Part shown: piece by piece, positions 17,368-22,858 of the stretch | How positions within the stretch are numbered: the first letter of the stretch is position 1 | How the letters are laid out: each line of letters starts with the position of its first letter | Source of the DNA: a virus | DNA: 35,218 nucleotides | Direction: 5' to 3' (one strand) | Virus record (IMG/VR): IMGVR_UViG_3300009164_000019 | Span: 1 to 35,218 of that record | Position numbers and translations under genes: made by a program | The notes under the pieces: generated by a model | Database searches by the model: none | What the model was told of the DNA's origin: nothing | Seen by the model: only the letters and a program-made list of their open reading frames with translations

Positions 17368-17869
17368 CTTTCCGGCGTCACTGGCGCTGGTGCTGAAGTC
17401 CGAAGGTGGATTCGTTAATCACCCGTCAGACCCCGGCGGCATGACTAACTTGGGCGTGACAAAAAAGGTGTGGGAGGCGTGGGTAAAGCACCCCGTCGAT
17501 GAGGCCGAGATGCGCTCACTGACGCCGGAATTGGTCGGGCCGCTATACAAGGCCAACTACTGGGATGCTTGCCATTGTTCGGACTTGCCGCGTGGCGTTG
17601 ATTATGCGGTGTTTGATTCTGCCGTAAACATGGGCAGTGGCAGGGCCGCAAAGCTGCTACAAGCGGCGCTAAACGTCACCGCTGATGGCAGTATCGGCAG
17701 GGCCACGATCGCTGCTGCGACCGCTGCCGATCCTGTGGAATTGCTGGAAGCCTTCAGCCTGGGCAAAGAGGCGTTTTACCAATCCCTGCCGACTTTTCAG
17801 ACGTTCGGCAAGGGGTGGCTGAATCGTGTGGCGCACGTCCAGGATGCGGCAGAGCAGATGATGGGTTAG
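17357..17869 (+). CDS. Endolysin, GH108 lysozyme with PG-binding domain
   Basis: A 170-residue muramidase-type endolysin. The GH108 signature is clear: SEGGF with catalytic Glu16, then DPGGMTNLGVTKKVWEAW. The GVDYAVFDSAVNMG and AAKLLQAAL motifs mark the second half of the catalytic domain and the adjoining peptidoglycan-binding-3 region. There is no signal peptide, so export depends on the holin just upstream. The length is normal for the family. Its stop overlaps the stop of a convergent minus-strand gene by three bases. Confidence 0.92.
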   Translation: MLSNFPASLALVLKSEGGFVNHPSDPGGMTNLGVTKKVWEAWVKHPVDEAEMRSLTPELVGPLYKANYWDACHCSDLPRGVDYAVFDSAVNMGSGRAAKLLQAALNVTADGSIGRATIAAATAADPVELLEAFSLGKEAFYQSLPTFQTFGKGWLNRVAHVQDAAEQMMG

Positions 17870-18012
17870 CGCAGCGCCACTGCCATACCAATAATGACAA
17901 GGCAAACAATAACTAAGCCAATTGATGCAGCGTCATAAAAGCCTTGTCGGTACCCACGACTATTGCAATGCAAACAATGTTCTTTACCGTATGCGTGATC
18001 CCAATCCATCAT
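17866..18012 (-). CDS. 48-residue membrane protein with CxxC motif
   Basis: Starts ATGATG at 18012 with a strong GGAGG site. The N-terminal half has HCLHCNSRGY, a CxxC metal-binding or redox-like motif. The second half is one membrane span (ASIGLVIVCLVIIGMAVAL). It is the last gene of the leftward early operon, overlaps the zinc-ribbon gene upstream by four bases, and converges on the endolysin gene with overlapping stops. The function is unknown. The CxxC plus single-span layout suggests a small envelope protein, perhaps acting in superinfection exclusion; that role is inference. Confidence 0.65.
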   Translation of the reverse strand: MMDWDHAYGKEHCLHCNSRGYRQGFYDAASIGLVIVCLVIIGMAVALR

Positions 18013-18164
18013 TTGAATATCCTCCGATCTTTGATTGCAATAAATGACACGCTCTTGCGGTCAAGGCACGATTTGCACTTCCATATCCGGCGCGTGCCTT
18101 TGGTGATTTTGACCAGCTTGTAGCCCGCCTCCCGTCGGCAGGACTGGCAGACGGGGGCGATCAT
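18009..18164 (-). CDS. Small zinc-ribbon protein
   Basis: A 51-residue basic protein with two CxxC knuckles (VCQSC and KCKSC, 21 residues apart), as in treble-clef or zinc-ribbon nucleic acid binders. It begins by ATGA overlap with the upstream 44-residue gene and ends inside the ATGATG start of the next. Possible roles are modulating host transcription or binding RNA; nothing more specific can be read. Confidence rests on the coupled gene chain and the paired knuckles. Confidence 0.68.
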   Translation of the reverse strand: MIAPVCQSCRREAGYKLVKITKGTRRIWKCKSCLDRKSVSFIAIKDRRIFK

Positions 18165-18295
18165 TTCTTAGCCTTTTTAGCTTTGCGTTTGTACGCTTTC
18201 ATGCGGTCTTTGAGACCGTCTGCCGACGTGTGCGAGGCGGCGTTGCTGTATTTGAATTTCTTGTCCGTTAACCGTAACGCTAGCTTCGTTTCCAT
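18161..18295 (-). CDS. 44-residue Lys-rich protein
   Basis: A perfect AAGGAGG ribosome site lies nine bases before ATG 18295. The protein is very basic, ending in a Lys/Arg/Ala run (RMKAYKRKAKKAKK). It overlaps the upstream TTG-started gene by 16 bases and the downstream zinc-ribbon gene by four. No family is recognised. The charge suggests DNA or RNA binding. Gene callers with a length cut-off would miss it. Confidence 0.65.
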   Translation of the reverse strand: METKLALRLTDKKFKYSNAASHTSADGLKDRMKAYKRKAKKAKK

Positions 18296-18492
18296 TTGGT
18301 CGTTGCCTCCTTAAAGAGTTCGATCCGTTCCCGCGTAACCCGCAGGCTGTTATACCGCTGGTGCAGACGCTCCAACACCACGATACGCCGTAGGTTGGCG
18401 CGCTCCTCATTCAACATATCCAACACCTCGGCTTCGGTCTTGGTGCCGAGCGTGTGGTTCAGCTCACGCCAGGTTAGCTTTTGTGTTTTCAA
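18280..18492 (-). CDS. Hypothetical 70-residue helical protein (TTG start)
   Basis: It starts at TTG 18492 with GGAG eight bases upstream, inside the end of the preceding gene. The product is Arg/Glu-rich and helical with one central segment (TKTEAEVLDMLNEERANLRR) that could form a helix pair or HTH-like fold. There are no cysteines or membrane spans. It belongs to the run of tiny genes downstream of the SNF2-type helicase. The function is unknown. Confidence 0.62.
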   Translation of the reverse strand: MKTQKLTWRELNHTLGTKTEAEVLDMLNEERANLRRIVVLERLHQRYNSLRVTRERIELFKEATTKWKRS

Positions 18493-18628
18493 TTTGTGTC
18501 TCCAGTTTGGCGATGGTTCGCATCACCTTAAGTAACCCGCGTTTGGCAACCGCATACTGTCGTTCTCGAATCACCAGTTCCCGTAATGCAACCTTCAGTT
18601 TGGCTTTCGCCTGTTCTTGCCTTGTCAT
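18464..18628 (-). CDS. 54-residue coiled-coil protein
   Basis: A GGAGG site precedes ATG 18628, which overlaps the helicase stop (ATGA). The product is basic and continuously helical with heptad-like Leu/Val/Ile spacing (LKVALRELVIRERQY to VMRTIAKLETQIENTKANL), consistent with a short coiled coil. Coupling to the helicase gene suggests a partner or accessory protein, by inference. No family is recognised. Confidence 0.65.
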   Translation of the reverse strand: MTRQEQAKAKLKVALRELVIRERQYAVAKRGLLKVMRTIAKLETQIENTKANLA

Positions 18629-19956
18629 TTCAAAGCCTCCATTGCTAAGTCGGATAAAGAGCGTTTGTCGTGCAATGCTACGTAAATCTTTTCGTCTACC
18701 GTGTCCTCGGTCAGCAGGACGTAAACCCACACCGCGTGCCGCTGGCCGCTGCGGTGCAGGCGCCCGATGGTCTGCTCGAACAGCTCCAGCGACCACGGCA
18801 ACGACAGGAACACCATGTGACAGCCGCCAAATTGCAGGTTGAGGCCGTGGCCTGCTGACTTCGGGTGCGCCAGCAGCAGCTCGACCTTACCGGCGTTCCA
18901 CCGGTCAATCGCGTCCGGCTCGTCCAGCGTCACCGCACGCGGATAGCGGCGCTGTAGTTCGGCCAGCTCCTCTTGGTATTGGTAGGCGATGATCGTGTTG
19001 GCGTGTTGGTTCTCGGCCAGCAGGTCGTCCAGCAGTTCAAACTTGTGGTCGGAAAACCACACCGCCGACTTGGTGGTGGTGAATTTGCCCGGACGGTCAC
19101 TCGGCGTGGTGCGGGTGTCGTAGACGAAGCCGCTGCTCATCTGTTGCAGCTTGCCCGTCACCACACCGGCGTTGGCCGCGATGGCCTGGGCGTCGGGGAA
19201 CTGCACCATGAAGTCCTTTTTCATGGCCTTGTATTCCGTCATTTCCATCGTGCAGCGCATCTCGACGATGTGCAGCGGCGGCAGCTTGTCCTTGTATTCA
19301 CCCGCATCCAAGACAAAGGTGGCCTTGCGGATACGCTCCATGACCATCGGCAGCGCGTCGGCGCGCGGCTCCCAGTCGCCGTAGTCGCGGTTGATGCAGT
19401 GGAAATACTGTTGCAGAAAAGCACCCTTGCTGCGCCCGAGGAGTGACTGGTCGATGACCTTGCACTGGCCGAATACGTCCTCCAGCCCGTTGCTGGTGAA
19501 CGAACCCGTCAGCCCCCATCGGATCGGCATGGCGTCCAGCACCTTCAGCAGTGCCTTGAACCGTTTGCCGGACGGATTCTTTAACCGCGTCAGCTCGTCG
19601 AACACCACGCCGTCAAACTGCAACGGCTGTTCGGCCAGCCATTGCAAATTGTCATAAGTGGCGACCACCACCTGGACGTTGGCGTGCAACGCCTTGACGC
19701 GCTGCGTCGGCGTGCCAATGACCACGGACAACGACAACTCGGGTGCCCACAACTTGATCTCTGTCGGCCAGACCGACTCGGCTACGCGTTTGGGCGCGAC
19801 CACCAGAAACCGCTGCACCGCCCCCTCGAATAGCATGTCGCGCATGGCGGTCAAGGTAAGCGCGGTCTTGCCCGCACCAACGGGGGCGAGAATCATCGCC
19901 CTGTCCGACTCAAACAGGAAGTCAGCGGCTATTTCTTGATACGGTCTAAGATTCAA
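18625..19956 (-). CDS. SNF2/DEAD-like superfamily 2 helicase
   Basis: A 443-residue ATPase. It has Walker A APVGAGKT (24-31), Walker B VVFDEL (Asp120, Glu121), motif III-like GLTGSF near residue 163, and motif VI QTIGRLHRSGQ (395-405) with the arginine finger region of SNF2-type helicases. The early NLRPYQ matches the Q-motif region. The start is TTG 19956 with GAGG upstream, overlapping the methyltransferase stop by 11 bases. Phage SNF2-like proteins are thought to act in replication or recombination on duplex DNA. It is grouped with VRR-NUC and the methyltransferase in the leftward early operon. Confidence 0.88.
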   Translation of the reverse strand: MNLRPYQEIAADFLFESDRAMILAPVGAGKTALTLTAMRDMLFEGAVQRFLVVAPKRVAESVWPTEIKLWAPELSLSVVIGTPTQRVKALHANVQVVVATYDNLQWLAEQPLQFDGVVFDELTRLKNPSGKRFKALLKVLDAMPIRWGLTGSFTSNGLEDVFGQCKVIDQSLLGRSKGAFLQQYFHCINRDYGDWEPRADALPMVMERIRKATFVLDAGEYKDKLPPLHIVEMRCTMEMTEYKAMKKDFMVQFPDAQAIAANAGVVTGKLQQMSSGFVYDTRTTPSDRPGKFTTTKSAVWFSDHKFELLDDLLAENQHANTIIAYQYQEELAELQRRYPRAVTLDEPDAIDRWNAGKVELLLAHPKSAGHGLNLQFGGCHMVFLSLPWSLELFEQTIGRLHRSGQRHAVWVYVLLTEDTVDEKIYVALHDKRSLSDLAMEALK

Positions 19957-21253
19957 GATACGCCTCTATAAAGACTTGCGCGACTTGCGGGACGATGGCG
20001 TTGCCGTAGGCGCGCAGTCTGCCAACGCGCCCGCCGCCCATCTCTTTTGTGCATTTATGCGGCCCCATTCCCGCGCACACAGGGCAGAACATATCGAGTT
20101 CCTCCACCGAGGCGCTGTAAAGACTATCCCGCAAATTCGGCACGTTGGCGTTGGTTTCGGATGGTGATGCCGCACATGACACTTGCGGCAAAGAATTTCT
20201 ATATTCGATGAGTTGTTGTTCATCGCGTTCCCGTCTTTGTGATGCCGATCTAAAAACTTTTTGCTCCCGCATTTCACGCACTGTGTCGCGGCATATAGAT
20301 ACTGCGCTTGATAACGCCCATTGGCGGCGGTTGTCGGCATAACTGTTATCGACTTCCCGTAACACGCCATTGAACAAAAACGCCGCCGCAAGTAATCTTT
20401 CATTTTCCGCAGTGAATTTCCGCAAAATTCGCATGTTTTCATAATTTACCGTTTCGGTTTTACACTTGGCGCAAGTATACACCACTCTGGCGGTAGCCCC
20501 ATTAACCAACGGGAATGTGCCGGATTCAACTGGCCGTGATTTTCCGTCGCGGCAGGGGAGCCAATCGCAGTCTGACCAGAAGTCAATTGCGCGGCCACGT
20601 CCAGCGTGTCCGTGCTGATTTTGTTGTTCCTCATGCGCCCCCCCCCGGTAGCCGCCCTTGTAATCGCGTGTCGAGGTGGTCGGCCAACTGGTCAAATGCG
20701 CTGCTGCTTGCAAGCCCGGCGCTGGCCCCCGCTTGTCGTCCGGTGGCCGTGGCCCACCCGTCGTGTCGCCCACTATCGGCGTCGGCCAACCGACCCACTT
20801 CGCTACGTTCGGCAGCTCGCGCTTCCCCACGCCAGCCGATCCTCGACCGTCGGCTGTTAGTGTCGTCGGCCACGAACCATAGCCGCTGTCGGATATGCGG
20901 CGCGCCGACGCCCGCAGCCGGTATACCTGCCGCCCCGCAGGCGTAGCCTTTACTTTCCAAATCAGATTGAACAAGATCGAGCCATCCGTGGTTAATCGCT
21001 GCTTCAACCTGCTCACCAAAGACAACTCCAGGGCGGCACTCGCGGATGAGATTGAACCAGACAGGCCAGAGGTGTCGATCATCAGCGGTGCCTTTTTGGG
21101 TGCCTGCGGCGCTGAAAGGCTGACAGGGGCAACTGCCCGTCCAAACAGGTCGGTCGTCGGGCCATCCGGCAAGGCGCAGGGCGTGGCTCCAACCACCAAG
21201 ACCGGCGAAGAAGTGGCACTGCACGTATCCGGTAAGATCACTTGCGCTAACAT
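19946..21253 (-). CDS. Chimeric open frame: overlapping conserved ORF (5' half) joined to Dcm C-terminus (3' half)
   Basis: As sequenced this frame encodes about 435 residues from ATG 21253, which has an AAGGAG site (21262-21267). Before the G9 tract (20638-20646) it resembles a common phage hypothetical protein seen beside cytosine methyltransferases: ALPDGPTTDLFGRAV, TPAGRQVYRLRASARRISDS, repeated WPTT/WPTP blocks. After the G tract it reads as the C-terminal part of Dcm (DFWSDCDWLPCRDGKSRPVE, later GRLRAYGNAIVPQVA, motif X). The join is unnatural. One base fewer in the G run would send the first part into the frame ending LMGLPPEW, and would join the second part to the Dcm N-terminus. A 459-bp insertion at 20024-20482 is also read through here without a stop. 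The family recollection is unverified. Confidence 0.6.
   Translation of the reverse strand: MLAQVILPDTCSATSSPVLVVGATPCALPDGPTTDLFGRAVAPVSLSAPQAPKKAPLMIDTSGLSGSISSASAALELSLVSRLKQRLTTDGSILFNLIWKVKATPAGRQVYRLRASARRISDSGYGSWPTTLTADGRGSAGVGKRELPNVAKWVGWPTPIVGDTTGGPRPPDDKRGPAPGLQAAAHLTSWPTTSTRDYKGGYRGGAHEEQQNQHGHAGRGRAIDFWSDCDWLPCRDGKSRPVESGTFPLVNGATARVVYTCAKCKTETVNYENMRILRKFTAENERLLAAAFLFNGVLREVDNSYADNRRQWALSSAVSICRDTVREMREQKVFRSASQRRERDEQQLIEYRNSLPQVSCAASPSETNANVPNLRDSLYSASVEELDMFCPVCAGMGPHKCTKEMGGGRVGRLRAYGNAIVPQVAQVFIEAYLES
19966..20442 (-). CDS. HNH endonuclease nested inside dcm
   Basis: A 158-residue protein with a first zinc knuckle pair (CEFC, FCSMAC) and a clear HNH core: CVKCG (Cys55, Cys58), His67-His68, DGN at 70-72, Asn80, and CRKC-H (Cys85, Cys88, His89) followed by HHH, the beta-beta-alpha-metal fold. 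A third knuckle (CRIC, ICSALC) lies before residue 125. Residues 1-140 come from the 459-bp insertion. Residues 141-158 (ADCAPTATPSSRKSRKSL) are the old tail of the overlapping gene. The ribosome site is weak. It probably nicks or cuts uninterrupted alleles of the locus, as free-standing phage homing nucleases do. Confidence 0.82.
   Translation of the reverse strand: MKTCEFCGNSLRKMKDYLRRRFCSMACYGKSITVMPTTAANGRYQAQYLYAATQCVKCGSKKFLDRHHKDGNAMNNNSSNIEILCRKCHVRHHHPKPTPTCRICGIVFTAPRWRNSICSALCAREWGRINAQKRWAAGALADCAPTATPSSRKSRKSL
20024..20482 (-). mobile_element. 459-bp HNH endonuclease insertion in the dcm locus
   Basis: Removing this segment joins PLVNGATARV directly to GRLRAYGNAIVPQVA in the Dcm frame, and joins LMGLPPEW to ADCAPTATPSSRKS in the overlapping frame. 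Both joins match what uninterrupted homologues look like, from memory. The exact ends are uncertain by a few bases. The length is a multiple of three. The segment encodes an HNH protein and behaves like a homing-type insertion. No group I intron core or inverted repeats were recognised. Confidence 0.6.
20446..20634 (-). other. C-terminal piece of the overlapping conserved ORF (third frame)
   Basis: This frame holds IGSPAATENHGQLNPAHSRWLMGLPPEW, the expected end region of the family whose N-terminal half starts at 21253, in a different frame from both Dcm pieces. It is joined to that half only if the G tract has eight rather than nine G; the joined protein would be 268 residues. It stops at 20446, a few codons into the HNH insertion. 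The family's usual tail (ADCAPTATPSSRKSRKSL) is found after the insertion, fused to the HNH protein. Confidence 0.55.
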
Positions 21254-21359
21254 CTTTGATGCTCCTTGTGTCAACTTCGCCTTTGGCGATATGCCCTGCG
21301 TCAATTAAGTTTCGCAACCACTGCGCGGCGTAGGGGTCAAACTCGTTGTAGTAAACCAT
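20631..21359 (-). CDS. dcm: DNA cytosine-C5 methyltransferase, N-terminal part, frame-broken at a G9 tract
   Basis: The start ATG 21359 gives MVYYNEFDPYAAQWLRNLI, the usual opening of this phage Dcm group. Motif I HFFAGLGGWS, motif IV GSCPCQPFSAAG (catalytic Cys of PCQ), motif VI VVFGEQV (Gln where most families have Asn) and motif VIII GAPHIRQRLWFVA are intact. The frame then runs into a low-complexity linker and stops just after nine G (TGA 20631-20633), so this piece of 242 residues lacks the last recognition region and motif X. These lie in another frame downstream. With eight G the full protein would be 470 residues including the HNH insertion, or 317 without it. It overlaps the VRR-NUC gene by 55 bases. 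Possible roles are protection from host restriction or regulation. Confidence 0.85.
   Translation of the reverse strand: MVYYNEFDPYAAQWLRNLIDAGHIAKGEVDTRSIKDVSASDLTGYVQCHFFAGLGGWSHALRLAGWPDDRPVWTGSCPCQPFSAAGTQKGTADDRHLWPVWFNLIRECRPGVVFGEQVEAAINHGWLDLVQSDLESKGYACGAAGIPAAGVGAPHIRQRLWFVADDTNSRRSRIGWRGEARAAERSEVGRLADADSGRHDGWATATGRQAGASAGLASSSAFDQLADHLDTRLQGRLPGGGA
20638..20646. repeat. Nine-base C/G homopolymer in dcm
   Basis: Nine C on the plus strand, nine G in the direction of transcription. It sits exactly where the Dcm frame is lost. Such runs are prone to slippage in replication and to base-calling error. Changing the count to eight restores two overlapping genes at once. Confidence 0.85.
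21262..21267 (-). promoter_or_regulatory. Shine-Dalgarno site for the ORF overlapping dcm
   Basis: AAGGAG lies eight bases before ATG 21253, inside the Dcm coding sequence. A strong, well-placed ribosome site inside another gene is evidence that the second frame is really translated. Confidence 0.6.
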
Positions 21360-21613
21360 TCGTCCACCTGTTCCTTTGTCCATAAGCATGCGTAGTTCTG
21401 TTGTGTGCGGCGCATTTCTTCGGCGAACAAGCCTTGCAGCTTGGAGCGCCGCCCGTGCGGTGCTTTCAACTCCACGAACCACGTCGCCCCGTTTGGCAGG
21501 CAGGCGATGCGATCGGCCACACCGCGCTGCGAGGGTGACTTGAACTTGTAGGTGCGCCCGCCGCTACGCTGCACGACCCAATCAAAATAGTGTTCGACTT
21601 CTTTTTCTAGCAT
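21305..21613 (-). CDS. VRR-NUC domain nuclease
   Basis: A 102-residue stand-alone VRR-NUC protein. RGVADR (Asp34), FVELKAPHG (Glu48, Lys50) and SKLQ (Gln60) give the PD-(D/E)xK core, and the C-terminal QQNYACLWTKEQVDEWF strand-helix completes it. ATG 21613 has AGGAAA six bases upstream and is preferred over a longer in-frame start. It is the first gene of the leftward operon, just below the divergent promoter. Such nucleases act on branched DNA such as Holliday-like or flap structures in phage replication and recombination, commonly next to a SNF2-type helicase as here. Confidence 0.88.
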   Translation of the reverse strand: MLEKEVEHYFDWVVQRSGGRTYKFKSPSQRGVADRIACLPNGATWFVELKAPHGRRSKLQGLFAEEMRRTQQNYACLWTKEQVDEWFTTTSLTPTPRSGCET

Positions 21614-21639
21614 GTTGGTTTCCTTTGTGATACGCTCAC

Positions 21640-21669
21640 ATCGTAACACGCTAAAAAAGTCTTTGACAA
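21640..21669 (-). promoter_or_regulatory. Divergent sigma-70-like promoter, leftward early genes
   Basis: On the minus strand TTGTCA (21664-21669), an 18-base spacer and TACGAT (21640-21645) precede the VRR-NUC gene. Its -35 box shares five bases with the -35 box of the rightward promoter, so the two promoters probably compete or are controlled together. Confidence 0.6.
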
Positions 21670-21692
21670 GTATTTTTTATGCAGTCTATAAT
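21663..21692 (+). promoter_or_regulatory. Consensus sigma-70 promoter, rightward early genes
   Basis: TTGACA (21663-21668), an 18-base spacer and TATAAT (21687-21692): both hexamers match the consensus perfectly. It lies 30 bases before the ATG of the Cas4/AddB-like gene, whose leader has AAAGGAAACTACA. It should be recognised by unmodified host RNA polymerase and drive the replication block. Confidence 0.88.
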
Positions 21693-21722
21693 CTAGCCTC
21701 CACTTCACTAAAGGAAACTACA

Positions 21723-22847
21723 ATGGCCTCACATTCTTTAATCGTCGGCGGCAGCACCGCCAAACGCGTTATCAATTGCCCCGGTAGCGTGGCGTTGGTC
21801 GCTAAGATGCCACCGAAAGACAGCAGCACGTATGCCGATCGCGGCACCTTGCTACACAATGCAATGGCGACAATACTGGACAGCGACACCGTGACACCGG
21901 AGTCCATGTTGTGGACGACTTTTAAGGGCGAAACGCTAACGGGCGAACTCTTGAACGAGAAGATCCTGCCCGCACTGGCCGCACTCGACGCAGTCGATCC
22001 TGAAGGAGTGATGGAATATGCAGTCGAAACTGTGGTCGGTTTTGGGGCGTATCTTCCGGGCGTGTTTGGCAGCGCCGATTTACTTGGCCGTTTGGGTAAT
22101 CGTGCTGTTGTGCTTGATTGGAAGTTTGGCGACGGGGTGGCAGTCTCGGCAGAAGAAAACGAGCAAGGACTGTTCTACGCCGCCGCCGCGATGAGGACGC
22201 CGGAAACGGCGTGGGTGTTCGAGGGTGCGGAGGAAGTCGAGATCGTCATCGTGCAGCCGCCCGCCGTCAAGCGGTGGGTGACCACGGTCAAGCGCGTTAA
22301 GGAGTTTGAACGGAGTTTGAAGCGTGCGGTCAAGGCCAGCGCCATGCCCGACGCGGCCATCGTGGTCGGCGATCATTGCCGGTGGTGCGCCGCCAAGCCG
22401 TTATGCCCTAAAATGACCGGCGCGGTTGATCGGGCCGTGAAGGTGCAGTTAGAAAACCTGCCCGCCGAAACGATCGGCGCGTATCTCGGCAACGCCGATC
22501 TGTTGGAAGATTGGATCAAAGACCTGCGCGCACTGGCGATGACCATGATGGAGGCCGGTGCCAAGGTGCCGGGCTACAAACTGGTTGCGAAGCGTAGCGT
22601 GCGGAAGTGGCTCGATGAAGGCAAGGCCAACAAAGCACTGGCCGCAATGGGCATCGACCCCGTGAAATTGGAATTGGTTTCACCGGCGCAGGCAGAGAAA
22701 CTGCTCAAGCCGTCGAAACAAGCGTTACCGGATGACCTGGTCGCATCGGTGTCATCTGGAACAACCTTTGCGCCGGAGAGTGATCCGAGGCCAGAGGTTT
22801 TGCAAATCGGGCAGCAGTTGACCGCAGCCCTCTCTAAACTCGTTTAA
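21723..22847 (+). CDS. DUF2800-type PD-(D/E)xK nuclease, Cas4/AddB-like
   Basis: A 374-residue protein. His45, Asp119 (GSADLLG), Asp132 with Lys134 (VVLDWKFGDG) and Gln148-Tyr152 (QGLFYA) form a RecB/Cas4-type nuclease core. Cys19 and the cluster Cys219, Cys222, Cys228 (CRWC, then CPKM) reproduce the one-plus-three cysteine arrangement that holds a 4Fe-4S cluster in Cas4 and AddB. It is the first gene after the consensus promoter, with AAAGGAAACTACA as leader. It probably processes DNA ends during replication or recombination, together with the adjacent ssDNA-binding-like protein. Confidence 0.82.
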   Translation: MASHSLIVGGSTAKRVINCPGSVALVAKMPPKDSSTYADRGTLLHNAMATILDSDTVTPESMLWTTFKGETLTGELLNEKILPALAALDAVDPEGVMEYAVETVVGFGAYLPGVFGSADLLGRLGNRAVVLDWKFGDGVAVSAEENEQGLFYAAAAMRTPETAWVFEGAEEVEIVIVQPPAVKRWVTTVKRVKEFERSLKRAVKASAMPDAAIVVGDHCRWCAAKPLCPKMTGAVDRAVKVQLENLPAETIGAYLGNADLLEDWIKDLRALAMTMMEAGAKVPGYKLVAKRSVRKWLDEGKANKALAAMGIDPVKLELVSPAQAEKLLKPSKQALPDDLVASVSSGTTFAPESDPRPEVLQIGQQLTAALSKLV

Positions 22848-22858
22848 GGACTAAAATC

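Noticed and set aside
20024-20482. Group I intron containing the HNH gene
   Set aside because: The Dcm frame stays open through the segment, its length is a multiple of three, and no intron core was recognised. Not fully excluded.
20515-21308. Plus-strand open frames antisense to dcm
   Set aside because: They mirror the minus-strand genes, have no ribosome sites and show no recognisable motifs.
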